In this document: piece by piece, positions 16,875 to 28,915 of the stretch
Position numbering within the stretch: position 1 is the stretch's first letter
Layout of the letters: the number at the start of each line of letters is the position of its first letter
Assembly (NCBI RefSeq): GCF_001667945.1
Contig: NZ_LZJK01000015.1
Coordinates: 1 to 37,330 of the forward strand
Direction of reading: 5' to 3'
Length of the DNA: 37,330 nucleotides
DNA from: Mycolicibacter sinensis
GTDB lineage: Bacteria; Actinomycetota; Actinomycetes; Mycobacteriales; Mycobacteriaceae
Translations under genes and position numbers: made by a program
Notes under the pieces: generated by a model
What the model was told of the DNA's origin: nothing
The model's database searches: none
The model's input: the letters and a program-made list of their open reading frames with translations, nothing else

Positions 16875-17510
16875 GTGGGCGAGCAACCGGGGCAGGATCA
16901 GCTGGACTTCACGGGTCAGACCCCATCGGCCTCGGACGGCGGCGAGGGTGCCGTGACCGCTTCCGCCGAACCGGTACAGGCCGGCCTGTTCCCCGATGAC
17001 TCCGTCCCCGACGAACTGGTCGGCTACCGCGGCCCCAGCGCCTGCCAGATCGCCGGCATCACCTACCGCCAGCTGGACTACTGGGCCCGGACCTCGCTGG
17101 TGGTGCCCTCGATTCGGGGTGCCGCCGGTTCGGGCAGCCAGCGGCTGTACTCGTTCAAAGACATCCTGGTGCTCAAGATCGTCAAGCGCCTGCTCGACAC
17201 CGGTATCTCGCTGCACAACATCCGGGTCGCGGTCGATCACCTGCGGGAGCGCGGGGTCCGGGACCTGGCCAATATCACCCTGTTCTCCGATGGCACCACC
17301 GTCTACGAGTGCACCTCGGCCGAGGAAGTCGTCGACCTGCTGCAGGGCGGACAGGGCGTGTTCGGCATCGCGGTGTCGGGTGCCATGCGGGAACTGACCG
17401 GGGTCATCTCCGAGTTTCCCGGTGAGCGTGCCGATGGGGGCGAGTCGATCGCCGCACCGGAAGACGAACTGGCCAGCCGCCGCAAGTTCCGCGACCGCAA
17501 GACCGGTTAG
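16875..17510 (+). CDS. resR: MerR-type transcriptional regulator (Rv1830-like, ResR/McdR)
   Basis: This 211-aa protein has an acidic, variable first 45 residues, then a MerR DNA-binding domain (about 50-125: YRGPSACQIAGITYRQLDYW, then GSQRLYSFKDILVLKIVKRL). A helical dimerisation part and a charged tail (DELASRRKFRDRK) follow. It matches H37Rv Rv1830, reported to influence cell-cycle control and antibiotic resilience (ResR/McdR). Start GTG 16875 follows GAGAGGAAG at about 5 nt. The core is very conserved while the first 25 residues are not. It precedes the glycine riboswitch, and the promoter and inverted repeat upstream suggest separate transcription. Confidence 0.92.
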   Translation: MGEQPGQDQLDFTGQTPSASDGGEGAVTASAEPVQAGLFPDDSVPDELVGYRGPSACQIAGITYRQLDYWARTSLVVPSIRGAAGSGSQRLYSFKDILVLKIVKRLLDTGISLHNIRVAVDHLRERGVRDLANITLFSDGTTVYECTSAEEVVDLLQGGQGVFGIAVSGAMRELTGVISEFPGERADGGESIAAPEDELASRRKFRDRKTG

Positions 17511-17554
17511 GGCGGCGATTCCGCGGCTGCCCGCCGGGTAAGCTGGTAGCGCAT

Positions 17555-17785
17555 CGCACTCGACGCGGGAGAGTTCTGGGGCAGCCAGCCGCAGACGCCG
17601 AAGGAGCAACACCTCTCCGATAACCTCTCAGGCCCATGGACCGCCCGGGATTCCGATGCCTCTGGAAAGTGGTGGGCGACGGCCCACCCGCCGATGGGGA
17701 AAGGCCAGCAACCGCGCCCGGCGCGGCGGCATCGGCCGAAGCTCTCAGGCGCCTGGCGTACGGGTGAAGACAGAGGGGGAGGGCC
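17555..17785 (+). promoter_or_regulatory. Tandem glycine riboswitch upstream of gcvP
   Basis: Two glycine aptamers are visible. Aptamer 1 (about 17562-17650) has GCGGGAGAGTT, CGCCGAAGGAGCAA and TCTCAGGCCCATGGACCGCC. Aptamer 2 (about 17657-17778) has CCTCTGGAAAG, CCGATGGGGAAAGGC, CCGAAGCTCTCAGGCGC and the closing CAGAGGGG. This is the canonical cooperative double aptamer, which as a rule turns glycine cleavage genes on when glycine is abundant. H37Rv gcvB carries a comparable element. Confidence 0.95.
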
Positions 17786-17812
17786 AGATCGATTCGTCAT
17801 AGCCCACTCCCC
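17776..17812 (+). promoter_or_regulatory. Candidate competing hairpin of the glycine switch
   Basis: GGGGAG (17776-17781) can pair with CTCCCC (17807-17812), extended by GGC/GCC. The 5' arm overlaps the 3' strand of aptamer 2 P1 (CAGAGGGG, 17771-17778), so folding of the aptamer and of this hairpin should exclude each other. It ends 5 nt before the gcvP ribosome binding site. There is no T-run, so control of translation or factor-dependent termination seems likelier than a classical terminator. Inference from complementarity. Confidence 0.4.
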
Positions 17813-17830
17813 ATGCCAGGAGACTCACTC

Positions 17831-20671
<2,841 letters not shown>

Positions 20672-20973
20672 GCCCGCGGGCCCGCCACCGCTGCTGCTGC
20701 TTCGAGGGGACGGCATGAGAGCAACAAGGCCACTTGTTGTGTTTCGCTTCGCCACCGCGTGTGCACGGTATGTAATAGCACTGGATCGGCTGACCCGCGC
20801 GGCGCCGGCGGCTCCAGGACAGGACCGGCTGCTCGGCGCCGGCCTAGGGTAGGGAGCCACCAGAGTCCGGACCGGTATCCGAGGCAAAAATCAGCAAAAT
20901 CTCATCTACAGCCAAAATATAGTTTAAGCTGGTCTCACTTTGTCGGTGACGGGGATCACACTTAGGAGACACC
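20672..20973 (+). other. Intergenic region with inverted repeat and AT-rich promoter-like tract
   Basis: The gap holds GCCCGCGGGC (20672-20681) just after gcvP and a perfect 7-bp inverted repeat, CAACAAGGCCACTTGTTG, at 20722-20739. An AT-rich stretch at 20885-20930 includes TATAGT (20918-20923), which could be a -10 element. TTAGGAGACACC leads into the start of the following gene. I see no credible gene here. Confidence 0.5.
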
Positions 20974-22569
20974 ATGCAGCAACTTGCGCTTCGCCCTTAC
21001 CTCACCGCCGGCATCGCCGTTGCGGGCGCCGGAATCATCGCGGTCGCGCCGGTGTCGCCGGTCGCGCCGGTCTTGCCGGGCGCCGGAGCTGAGTTCCATG
21101 CCGTGCAGTTGACCGACGCCTGGTCGGATCTGTTCACCCACACCACGGCGAACCTGACCAACATCAGCGACAATGCCGACTGGTCGGCGATCACCGCCGT
21201 CTTCGGCAAGCTGTTCACCGACCCGTTCGGGGTGCTCGCGGCGTTCACCAGCATCACCCCGACGGTCACCACCGATATCTCGGAGCTGCCGGCGTCGGTC
21301 TCGGTGCAGCTGCCGCCCGGGCTGGAACTGGCGATCGCCAGCATGGGCGCGCAGGCGCTGGCCTCCCAGGCGATCAGCAACGCCGCGGCCGAGATGGCCA
21401 ACGGGAACTTCTCCGGGCTGTTCAGCGCGCCGGCCACCATCGCCGACGCCTACCTCAACGGCGCGCAGAACGTCAGCCTGCTCGGCGGCATCATCAACAT
21501 CCCGGTGCTCAACGGCATCCTGGCGCCCGAGCAGAACTTCGAGGTCGACCTCAACCTGGCCAAGCTGCTCGACGCCTTGGGGTTGGGCAACCTGGACTTG
21601 AGCAACCTCAACGTAGACGACCTGCTGAATCAGCTGGGCCTGGGCACCCTGACGCTGGGCAGCCTGCTCGATGCCCTCGGGATCAGCGACGACGGCCTGG
21701 GCGACCTGCTCAAGCTCGGCAGCAACATCACCAACCTGGGCGGGCTGCTGGGCTTCCTCGGCCTGGGCGACCTCGGGCTGGGCAGCCTGAGCCTGACCGG
21801 CATCTTGAGCGGCCTGGGGCTCGACACCGACGTCAACCTGAACGACCTGAGCTTGGACAGCGTGCTGAACGTGTTCGGGATCAACCCGGAGATCAACCTC
21901 GGCCTGGGGCAGTTGCTCACCGATCTGGGCTTCGGCAGCCTGGTCGACTCCTCGCTGGGTGACCTACTGAGCGGGTTGCCCGGCGGCGTCCTGACCGGCA
22001 TCACCGGTGTGCTGAACTCGGTGATCGGAACCTTGATCCAAAGCGTCCCGCTCCTGGGTCCGCTGCTGGACCAGCTGCTCAACACCGTGCTGCTCACCCC
22101 GCAGAACCTCATCGACGCCCTCAACAGCGTCACCTTCGGCGACCTGCTCGGCGGCCAGAGCATCAGCGAAACCGTCAGCTCCCTGTTGGGGGCGCTGGGC
22201 GTCGCGCTGCCGACCGGGGATCTGACCATCGGCGGAATACTGGAAGGCCTGGGCTTCGCCCCCGCGACCGGGGACCTGACGCTCAGCGGCCTGCTCGGCG
22301 GCCTGGGACTCGGTGGCCTCGACATCACCGGGCTGCTCAACGGGCTGGACCTGGGTGATCTGGTCGGCGGTCTCGGGCTCGACAACCTGCCGCTGAACCT
22401 CGGCAGCCTGGTCGGCGACCTGTCGGATCTGAACTTGGCTGACCTGCTCAACGACCTGGGTCTGGGCGACCTGGATCTGGCCAACATCAGCGTCGGCTCA
22501 TTCGGTGGGATGATCACCCAGCTGGTGGACGTCATCCCGCAGCAGATCCTCGACTTGCTGGGCGCCTAG
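20974..22569 (+). CDS. Exported Leu/Gly-rich repeat protein of unknown function
   Basis: This 531-aa protein has an N-terminal signal-like segment (MQQLALRPYLTAGIAVAGAG, hydrophobic to about residue 36) of a type I associate with many paralogous mycobacterial exported proteins. A domain at about 40-185 contains TDAWSDLFTHTTANLTNI. From about 190 to 515 it consists of imperfect repeats based on LGLGDLxLxxLLxxLGL, rich in Leu, Gly and Asp and almost free of Lys, Arg and Cys. Such spacing could give a solenoid or an amyloid-like sheet, but no known domain is recognised. ATG 20974 follows TAGGAGA. It occupies the place of Rv1833c-Rv1835c in H37Rv and ends 5 bp before the convergent VWA gene. Confidence 0.85.
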   Translation: MQQLALRPYLTAGIAVAGAGIIAVAPVSPVAPVLPGAGAEFHAVQLTDAWSDLFTHTTANLTNISDNADWSAITAVFGKLFTDPFGVLAAFTSITPTVTTDISELPASVSVQLPPGLELAIASMGAQALASQAISNAAAEMANGNFSGLFSAPATIADAYLNGAQNVSLLGGIINIPVLNGILAPEQNFEVDLNLAKLLDALGLGNLDLSNLNVDDLLNQLGLGTLTLGSLLDALGISDDGLGDLLKLGSNITNLGGLLGFLGLGDLGLGSLSLTGILSGLGLDTDVNLNDLSLDSVLNVFGINPEINLGLGQLLTDLGFGSLVDSSLGDLLSGLPGGVLTGITGVLNSVIGTLIQSVPLLGPLLDQLLNTVLLTPQNLIDALNSVTFGDLLGGQSISETVSSLLGALGVALPTGDLTIGGILEGLGFAPATGDLTLSGLLGGLGLGGLDITGLLNGLDLGDLVGGLGLDNLPLNLGSLVGDLSDLNLADLLNDLGLGDLDLANISVGSFGGMITQLVDVIPQQILDLLGA

Positions 22570-22574
22570 CGGCG

Positions 22575-24650
22575 TCAACCCAGCAGCGTGTTCAGCGCGC
22601 CGGCCAGTTCGGGGGAGTTCGCCCCCCGCAGGTTCTGGTAGGTGCCGCCGGACAGCTGAGCCACCGACTGCCACGTGGCCCGGTCGGCGTCAGCGCCGAA
22701 GTCGATGACGTTGACGGCGACCGGGCGCTCGGGGTCGGTGTTCGTCCGGATGAATTCCTGCAGTCCTGGACCGTCGAGCGTCCGGTCGGTATGCGGGCCC
22801 GCGGTGATGACCAGCACCGAGTTGCTCTGCCCGGCACGGTAATTGGCCAGCGCCTGGTTGTAGACGAGCCGCAGGGTGGTGAACGACACCGCGCCGCCGG
22901 ACGTCGAGCTCAGGCCATCGAGCTGCTCGACCAGGGTCTCGGCCCGGGTCCCGCCGTTCACCGGTTCGTCCAGGGGGCCGGCGGTGACCACGTTGCGGCC
23001 CTCCACGCCGTCGAAGGTCCACAGGCCGACGGCGGATTGCGGCGGGAGCGCCCGGATCCGTTGATCCAGGGCGGCGATCACATGGGCCAGCCGGGTCTTT
23101 CCGCCCTCGTCGGTGGTCATGGACTCATCGAGCATGATCGTCACCGCCGCGCTGCCCGGCAAGGTGGTGAGCGCATTGGCCAAGGTGGCCCGCATCGCGT
23201 CGTCGCCTACCGCCAAGGTGTCCGACACCGCCGGGAAGTCGGTGACATCACTGCTCGGCGGGTTCACGCCTTCCACCCGGAATCCGGCTTTGGCCAGCTC
23301 CGCGAGCTGATCCGGTTTGCGGGCGAAGCGGGCGAACTCACTGGCGGCGCTGACCTGTTCCTGTGACAGCCACGACCCGGCGAGCAAGACGGTGGGATAG
23401 TCGGCGACCGGCACCGGGCCGGGCGGCAACCAGAAGCCGAGCGTGCTCGCCGGATCCGACAAAGACTGCCCCCGGGTGAACAGTTGCTGCTCGGTGGTCA
23501 CCACCGCGTGTACCGGGGCGGTCGCCGGATCGCCTTGGCGCAGCAATACGTTCATCGCCTCGGCCAGCGAGCTGTCGGCCAGGTGAGGCTGCGCGCCGGC
23601 CAGCCGGTGGACCGCGCCGGTCCCGTCGGTGGCGGGGGCGCCTTTCGGGGCGGCACCGGCGGCCACCGCCTCGCCGGCCAGGAAAGCGGCATCGCCGTTG
23701 CCGCCGATCGGCAGGGCCAGCCGCAGCTGCCCCCAGCCGGGAAGCCCGAGCCGGCCCAGGCCGTCGGGTTCGGTCTGCAGCTCCGGCAGGCTCGCCCAGC
23801 CCTGCTTCTGCAGAGCGGGCTTGAGTTCGGGCCGCATCGCCAGCAGCACCGGCGAGGTGACCAGGGAACGACTGTCGCTGACGGTCTCCGCGCCCGCGGA
23901 CGCTTGCAGGCGCGCCGCCGACACCGAGCTGCCCGGAATCCACAGTGCCGGGCGCTGACCCAGCTGTGCCGGCCAGTCGCCGATGAATCCACTGACGACG
24001 GCGTCCGAGTCCGCCGGTTTGACCTGCACTGACACGCAGCGATCGCCTACCGGCTTGGCGGTCTTGTTGAACTTCTCGGCCAAGCCCTGCAGGTGGTCGG
24101 CGATCGAGGGGTCTGCCACCACGGCGACCGTCAGGTCGCCCTCGACGCAGCTGCCGGCGGCGATCGCGGAGCGATGCGACAGCGAGTTGCCGAAGAACCG
24201 CCACAGGATCACCGCGGCCACCACGACGATGACCGTCACCAGTGCGGCGATCACACCGACGCTGACACCACGGCGCCCGGCGTCGTTGCGGTGCCGGCGC
24301 CACCGTTCCAGGTGGCGGTGGCCGCCACCCGGCTCGTCCCGCGCGACTGACGACGCTTCCCCGGACCGGGCACGAATCGCGCCGAAAGGCCCGGTGCGGT
24401 AACGCGTTTCTTCGTCGTCGTGACCGCCTCGCCGCAGGTACTGCGCCGGGTCGGCGTCGTAGCCCGCGTCGCTGCCGAACGACTCCTCGTAGAACGCGTC
24501 GTGATAGTCGTCGACGTACTCGTCGTCGTCCGGGTCGCCGAAGCCGAACGGATCGGGCGGCGCGGTGTCGTGGTGGCCGTAGTCGGCCTCGCCGCGCGCG
24601 AGTGGGTCTTCCTCGAAATCGTCCGGGCCGGGGAAACTGTGCCTACCCAC
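22575..24650 (-). CDS. Membrane-anchored solute-binding/VWA domain protein (Rv1836c-like)
   Basis: This 691-aa protein has an acidic, Asp/Tyr-rich cytoplasmic N-terminus (1-125) and one membrane helix at about 130-152. An extracytoplasmic region resembling a bacterial substrate-binding protein (about 165-480) follows, then a C-terminal von Willebrand A domain. The MIDAS site reads DESMT (508-512), a DxSxT variant of DxSxS. It probably binds a protein or metal ligand at the cell surface; no function is established. Start GTG 24650 follows GGAGAGGA at about 10 nt. Its stop lies 5 bp from the stop of the convergent repeat-protein gene, and it follows glcB by 70 bp on the same strand. Confidence 0.88.
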   Translation of the reverse strand: MGRHSFPGPDDFEEDPLARGEADYGHHDTAPPDPFGFGDPDDDEYVDDYHDAFYEESFGSDAGYDADPAQYLRRGGHDDEETRYRTGPFGAIRARSGEASSVARDEPGGGHRHLERWRRHRNDAGRRGVSVGVIAALVTVIVVVAAVILWRFFGNSLSHRSAIAAGSCVEGDLTVAVVADPSIADHLQGLAEKFNKTAKPVGDRCVSVQVKPADSDAVVSGFIGDWPAQLGQRPALWIPGSSVSAARLQASAGAETVSDSRSLVTSPVLLAMRPELKPALQKQGWASLPELQTEPDGLGRLGLPGWGQLRLALPIGGNGDAAFLAGEAVAAGAAPKGAPATDGTGAVHRLAGAQPHLADSSLAEAMNVLLRQGDPATAPVHAVVTTEQQLFTRGQSLSDPASTLGFWLPPGPVPVADYPTVLLAGSWLSQEQVSAASEFARFARKPDQLAELAKAGFRVEGVNPPSSDVTDFPAVSDTLAVGDDAMRATLANALTTLPGSAAVTIMLDESMTTDEGGKTRLAHVIAALDQRIRALPPQSAVGLWTFDGVEGRNVVTAGPLDEPVNGGTRAETLVEQLDGLSSTSGGAVSFTTLRLVYNQALANYRAGQSNSVLVITAGPHTDRTLDGPGLQEFIRTNTDPERPVAVNVIDFGADADRATWQSVAQLSGGTYQNLRGANSPELAGALNTLLG

Positions 24651-24720
24651 GGTGGGTGCGTCCTCTCCGCCTGGTCAGCGCTCCGGCCACGGTCAATTCC
24701 ACTGAAGATCCGCCCAGGGG

Positions 24721-26910
24721 TCAGATGCCGACTCGGGCTTTGAACTCCCGGCGACGCCGGTGCAGGATCGGCTCGGTGTAGCCGTTGGGCTGACTGGTTC
24801 CGGACAGGATCAACTCCCGCGCAGCCGCGAACGCGACGCTGTCGTCGAAATCCGGGGCCATCGGCAGGTAGTTGGGGTCGCCCGCGTTCTGTCGGTCCAC
24901 GGCCGGGGCCATCCGTTCCAGACTGGACTGCACGTCGTCTTCGGTGATCACCCCGTGCCGCAGCCAGTTCGCCAGCAGCTGCGACGAGATCCGCAGCGTC
25001 GCACGGTCTTCCATCAGCGCCACGTCGTGGATGTCGGGGACTTTCGAGCAGCCCACGCCTTGCGAGATCCAGCGCACCACGTAGCCGAGGATCGACTGGC
25101 AGTTGTTGTCGACCTCCTCGCGAATCTCGTCGGGCGCCCAGGCCAGGCCCTCCGACAGCGGGATGGTCAACAGCTGATCGATGGTGGCGCGGCGCTTTCC
25201 GGCCAACTCCTGCTGCACCTCGAAGACGTCCACCTGGTGGTAGTGCATCGCGTGCAAGGTGGCGGCGGTCGGCGACGGCACCCACGCGGTGCTGGCGCCG
25301 GCGCGCGGGTGACCGATCTTCTGCTCGACCATGTCGGCCATCAGGTCGGTCATCGCCCACATGCCCTTGCCGATCTGGGCGTGACCGGTGAAACCGGTCG
25401 CCAGACCCGCGTCGACGTTGTTGTCCTCGTAGGCCAGGATCCACGGCTGAGATTTCATGGTGGCCTTGCGGACCATCGGCCCGGCCTCCATCGAGGTGTG
25501 GATCTCGTCGCCGGTGCGGTCCAGGAAGCCGGTGTTGATGAACACCACCCGATCGGCCGCGGCCTTGATGCAGGCCCGCAGGTTGACGGTGGTACGGCGC
25601 TCCTCGTCCATGATGCCGATCTTGAGCGTCGCCTGCGGCAGCCCCAGGACGTCTTCGACCCGGCTGAACAACTCGGCGGTGAAGGCCACCTCGTCGGGCC
25701 CGTGCATCTTCGGCTTGACGATGTAGATCGACCCGGTGCGGCTGTTGATCAGCGGCCCGTTGTCCTCAGAGGCGGACAACCCGTGCATGGCGATCAGCCC
25801 GGTGAACAGCGCGTCCTGGATGCCCTCGAACACCTCGGCGCCCTCGTCGCCGGCGACGATGGCGTCGTTGGTCATCAGGTGGCCCACATTGCGGACGAAC
25901 ATCAGGCTGCGGCCGGGCAGCGTCACGGTCGCCCCGTCCGGGCCGGTGAACTCCCGGTCGGCGGCCAGCGTGCGGGTGAAGGTCTTGCCGTCCTTGGTGA
26001 CCTGCTCGGCCAGATCCCCGCGGTTGAGGCCCAGCCAGTTGCGGTAGCCCAGCACCTTGTCGTCGGCGTCGACCGCGGCCACCGAGTCCTCGAAGTCCAT
26101 GATCGTGGTGACCGCCGACTCCAGCACCACGTCTTTGATGCCCGCGGCATCGGTGGCCCCGATCGGCGACGACGGGTCGATCACGACCTCGATGTGCAGT
26201 CCGTGGTGGGCCAGCAGCACCGACGACGGCGCCTGCGCGTCCCCGGTGTAGCCGACGAATTCTCCCGGCGCGGCGACCGTGGTCTCCAGGCCGTCGGTGA
26301 GGGCGACCGCCAGCTGGCCGTCTTTCACTGCGAAACTTTTGACCTCGGTCCACCCGCCGTTGGCCAGCGGGACGGACTCGTCGAGGAACTTGCGGGCGTA
26401 GGCGATGACTTTGTCGCCGCGCACCTTGTTATACGAGGTGCCTTTCTCGGCACCGTCGTCCTCGCTGATCACGTCGGTTCCGTACAGCGCGTCGTACAAC
26501 GACCCCCACCGGGCGTTCGCGGCGTTGAGCGCGAACCGGGCGTTGAGCACCGGCACCACCAACTGCGGACCGGCCTGCCGGGCGATCTCGTCGTCGACGC
26601 CCGCCGTGGTGATGGTGAACTCCTCCGGTTCGGGCAATAGGTAGCCGATCTCGGTGAGGAAGTCCCGGTAGGCCTCGGTGTCCAAGGGTTCGATCACCCG
26701 GTGCCGGTGCCACTTGTCGATCTGCGCCTGCAGCTCGTCACGACGCGCCAGCAGTTCGGCGTTTTTCGGCGTCAGATCGGTGACGACCTTGTCCACGCCC
26801 GCCCAGAAACTGTCCGGGTCGACGCCGGTGCCCGGCAGCGCCTCGTCGGTGATGAAGTCGTAGAGCACGCGAGCCACCCGCAACTCGCCCACCGACACCC
26901 GGTCCGTCAT
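24721..26910 (-). CDS. glcB: Malate synthase G
   Basis: This 729-aa enzyme condenses glyoxylate and acetyl-CoA to malate in the glyoxylate shunt. Long identical tracts to H37Rv GlcB are visible: [91 protein letters not shown] and [16 protein letters not shown]. Start ATG 26910 ([11 protein letters not shown]) has GGGAGGAAA just upstream; an earlier in-frame ATG would add 7 residues that form the RBS. The C-terminus ends FKARVGI, lacking the roughly 15-residue tail I recall in H37Rv. It lies 48 nt after the putative glycosylase gene on the same strand. Confidence 0.97.
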   Translation of the reverse strand: MTDRVSVGELRVARVLYDFITDEALPGTGVDPDSFWAGVDKVVTDLTPKNAELLARRDELQAQIDKWHRHRVIEPLDTEAYRDFLTEIGYLLPEPEEFTITTAGVDDEIARQAGPQLVVPVLNARFALNAANARWGSLYDALYGTDVISEDDGAEKGTSYNKVRGDKVIAYARKFLDESVPLANGGWTEVKSFAVKDGQLAVALTDGLETTVAAPGEFVGYTGDAQAPSSVLLAHHGLHIEVVIDPSSPIGATDAAGIKDVVLESAVTTIMDFEDSVAAVDADDKVLGYRNWLGLNRGDLAEQVTKDGKTFTRTLAADREFTGPDGATVTLPGRSLMFVRNVGHLMTNDAIVAGDEGAEVFEGIQDALFTGLIAMHGLSASEDNGPLINSRTGSIYIVKPKMHGPDEVAFTAELFSRVEDVLGLPQATLKIGIMDEERRTTVNLRACIKAAADRVVFINTGFLDRTGDEIHTSMEAGPMVRKATMKSQPWILAYEDNNVDAGLATGFTGHAQIGKGMWAMTDLMADMVEQKIGHPRAGASTAWVPSPTAATLHAMHYHQVDVFEVQQELAGKRRATIDQLLTIPLSEGLAWAPDEIREEVDNNCQSILGYVVRWISQGVGCSKVPDIHDVALMEDRATLRISSQLLANWLRHGVITEDDVQSSLERMAPAVDRQNAGDPNYLPMAPDFDDSVAFAAARELILSGTSQPNGYTEPILHRRRREFKARVGI

Positions 26911-26958
26911 GATTTCCTCCCTCATAGCCAATCCACCACCTTACCGGCCGACAACACG

Positions 26959-27843
26959 CTAGCCGCATCCCTTGACCGCCAACAGCAGGTCACACCGCTT
27001 GAGCAGGGCGGAACGCAGCGGCGCGGCGCGCTGTGCGATCCCAGTCTGGCAACGGACGTATTCAGCACGGCCGGCGGGGTTTTCGATGCAGATCGGCTGA
27101 TAGCCATAGCTGCTCAGGTCGTAGGGGCTCGCGCGCATGTCGATCTCGCGCGCCGCCGCGGCCAACTGCAAGCAGTCCAGCAGCAACTCGGAATCGATCA
27201 GGGGCCCCAGCTTGTAGCACCACTTGTACAAGTCCATGTTGGCGTGGAGGCAACCCGGCTGCTCCCAAGCGGTTTGGCCGGCCCGGCTCGGTGTGCCGGC
27301 GTTACGGGGCGCCGCCGCCGGGGTGAAGAACCGGAAGGCGTCAAAGTGCGTGCAGCGCAGCGGTGTTGCCTCAACCACTCGATCCACGTCGGCCGCGGGA
27401 AGCCGCAGCGGAACATGGCCGTGCCGGACCGTGTCGCTCCGGTAGAGCATCGCCCACTCGTGCAGGCCGAAACAGTTCAGCTGGGCTGGACGCGCGGCGG
27501 TGGCCCGTAACAGCCGTGCGACGAACATCACGGTGTCGGCCCGCTCGCGCACGAAGTCCTCGGCGACCGCGACCGTGTCACCGGCCACGACGTATCCTCG
27601 GCGGCCCTGGTAGTCGCGCAATGCTGCGGCCCCGGCCAGCGCGACCCCGAATCCGGGGTTCCAGGTGCGTAACTGTCGCGGGCGCAAGCTGTAGTAGCTG
27701 AACAGGAACTTGGGAACCGGATCGCCGGCGGCGATCCGGCGCTGCGCAGGGCTCAGGAAGCGCTCCAGGCGCAGTCGGTAGGCCGTTGCCCGCGCCTGCC
27801 ACTGCTCGGTGTCCAGCGTCGACTCCTCGACCAGGTCAAACAC
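26959..27843 (-). CDS. Actinobacterial protein annotated as 3-methyladenine DNA glycosylase
   Basis: This 294-aa protein resembles an actinobacterial family that databases name 3-methyladenine DNA glycosylase, through FLFSYYSLRPRQLRTWNPGF near residue 47, CFGLHEWAMLYR, and the C-terminal HANMDLYKWCYKLGPLIDSE. I cannot see a helix-hairpin-helix or AAG-type catalytic motif, so the enzymatic name is weakly supported; the aromatic-rich motifs might equally bind a nucleotide or cofactor. Start GTG 27843 overlaps the stop of the upstream CNNM gene by 8 nt, implying translational coupling. I do not recall a counterpart in the H37Rv Rv1837c-Rv1841c interval, where vapBC13 and PE_PGRS34 lie. Confidence 0.72.
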   Translation of the reverse strand: MFDLVEESTLDTEQWQARATAYRLRLERFLSPAQRRIAAGDPVPKFLFSYYSLRPRQLRTWNPGFGVALAGAAALRDYQGRRGYVVAGDTVAVAEDFVRERADTVMFVARLLRATAARPAQLNCFGLHEWAMLYRSDTVRHGHVPLRLPAADVDRVVEATPLRCTHFDAFRFFTPAAAPRNAGTPSRAGQTAWEQPGCLHANMDLYKWCYKLGPLIDSELLLDCLQLAAAAREIDMRASPYDLSSYGYQPICIENPAGRAEYVRCQTGIAQRAAPLRSALLKRCDLLLAVKGCG

Positions 27844-28915
27844 GATGCGTTCCGTCGCGGACGGTGCCGACGACGTCCTGGACCAGGTCCTCGAGGGCCA
27901 CCATCGCCACCACGGCGCCCTCGGTGTCGACCGCCAGCGCCAGGTGGCTGTTGGTGCGCCGCAGCCGGGTCAACGCGTCGGCCACCGGCAGCGACGCGGG
28001 AAGCCGGAGCAACGGTCGCACCACGCCGAGGTCGACGATCGCGTCGGCCTCGGGATGTTCGGAGCTCGGACCCGCCGTGCTCTCGCTGAGCGGCAGGACA
28101 TCCTTGATGTGCAGGTAGCCGACGAATTCGCCCTGGTCGACCACGGGAAACCGGGAGTACCCGGTCTGGGCGAGGGCCTGTTCGACCGCTGCCACGGTGG
28201 GGCCCCGGCCGGCGGCCGCGGCCGGAACGGCGCGGATGTCACCGACCGGAAGCGCCACATCGGCGACGGTGCGGGTGCGGATCTGCAGGGCCCGGGTCAA
28301 CCGGGTGTACTCCTCGAGGTCGAGCAGCCCCGCCGAGACCGATTCGGCGATCATCTCGCTCAGTTCGACGGTGGAGACCGTGATCTCCAGCTCATCCTTG
28401 GGCTGCACCCGCAGGGCGCGCAAAACGGCGTGGCCGCACCGGTGGTAGAACGCGATGAACGGCCGGGCGGCGGCCATATAGATCAGGTACGGCGGGATCA
28501 GCAGCATCGCCGCCGTCTCCGGGCCCGCCAGGGTGATGTTCTTCGGGACCATCTCCCCGAACAGCACGTGCAGCGTGACCACGACCGACAGTGCGACGAC
28601 GAACGCCACGGTATGCAGCAGCGGGTCCGGGATGCCGACCAGCCGGAACGGCTGCTCGAGCAGGTCGGCCACGGCGGGTTCCCCGATCCGGCCGAGCAGA
28701 ATCGAGCACACCGTGACACCCAGCTGGAAGCCGGCCAGCATCAGCGGGAGCTGTTCGCCGGCGCGGATCACGGTGACCGCACTGCGCCGGCCCTGTTCGG
28801 CCAGCGCCTCGAGCCGGTCTCGACGCGCCGAGATCAGCGAGAACTCCGCGCCGACGAAGAACCCGTTCGCCGCGATCAGCAGCACGGTCAACACCACGTT
28901 GAACAGGTCAGCCAT
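27836..28915 (-). CDS. CNNM/DUF21 membrane protein with CBS pair (Rv1841c-like)
   Basis: This 359-aa protein has an N-terminal DUF21 (CNNM) domain with three to four membrane helices (residues 1-150, [20 protein letters not shown] and [20 protein letters not shown]). Two CBS motifs follow (about 205-345, including [20 protein letters not shown] and [20 protein letters not shown]). It lacks the C-terminal CorC_HlyC domain present in its neighbour. CNNM proteins are linked to Mg2+ transport or homeostasis, with CBS domains sensing nucleotides. ATG 28915 overlaps the stop of the upstream paralogue by 8 nt (ATGGCTGA), so the two are co-translated and may form a heteromer. Confidence 0.9.
   Translation of the reverse strand: MADLFNVVLTVLLIAANGFFVGAEFSLISARRDRLEALAEQGRRSAVTVIRAGEQLPLMLAGFQLGVTVCSILLGRIGEPAVADLLEQPFRLVGIPDPLLHTVAFVVALSVVVTLHVLFGEMVPKNITLAGPETAAMLLIPPYLIYMAAARPFIAFYHRCGHAVLRALRVQPKDELEITVSTVELSEMIAESVSAGLLDLEEYTRLTRALQIRTRTVADVALPVGDIRAVPAAAAGRGPTVAAVEQALAQTGYSRFPVVDQGEFVGYLHIKDVLPLSESTAGPSSEHPEADAIVDLGVVRPLLRLPASLPVADALTRLRRTNSHLALAVDTEGAVVAMVALEDLVQDVVGTVRDGTHRV

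Noticed and set aside
20759..20965. 68-codon frame in the gcvP/repeat-gene gap
   Set aside because: No RBS, no similarity, and it runs through the AT-rich promoter-like tract.
24760..26640. 626-codon plus-strand open frame opposite glcB
   Set aside because: Antisense shadow of malate synthase with no recognisable domain.
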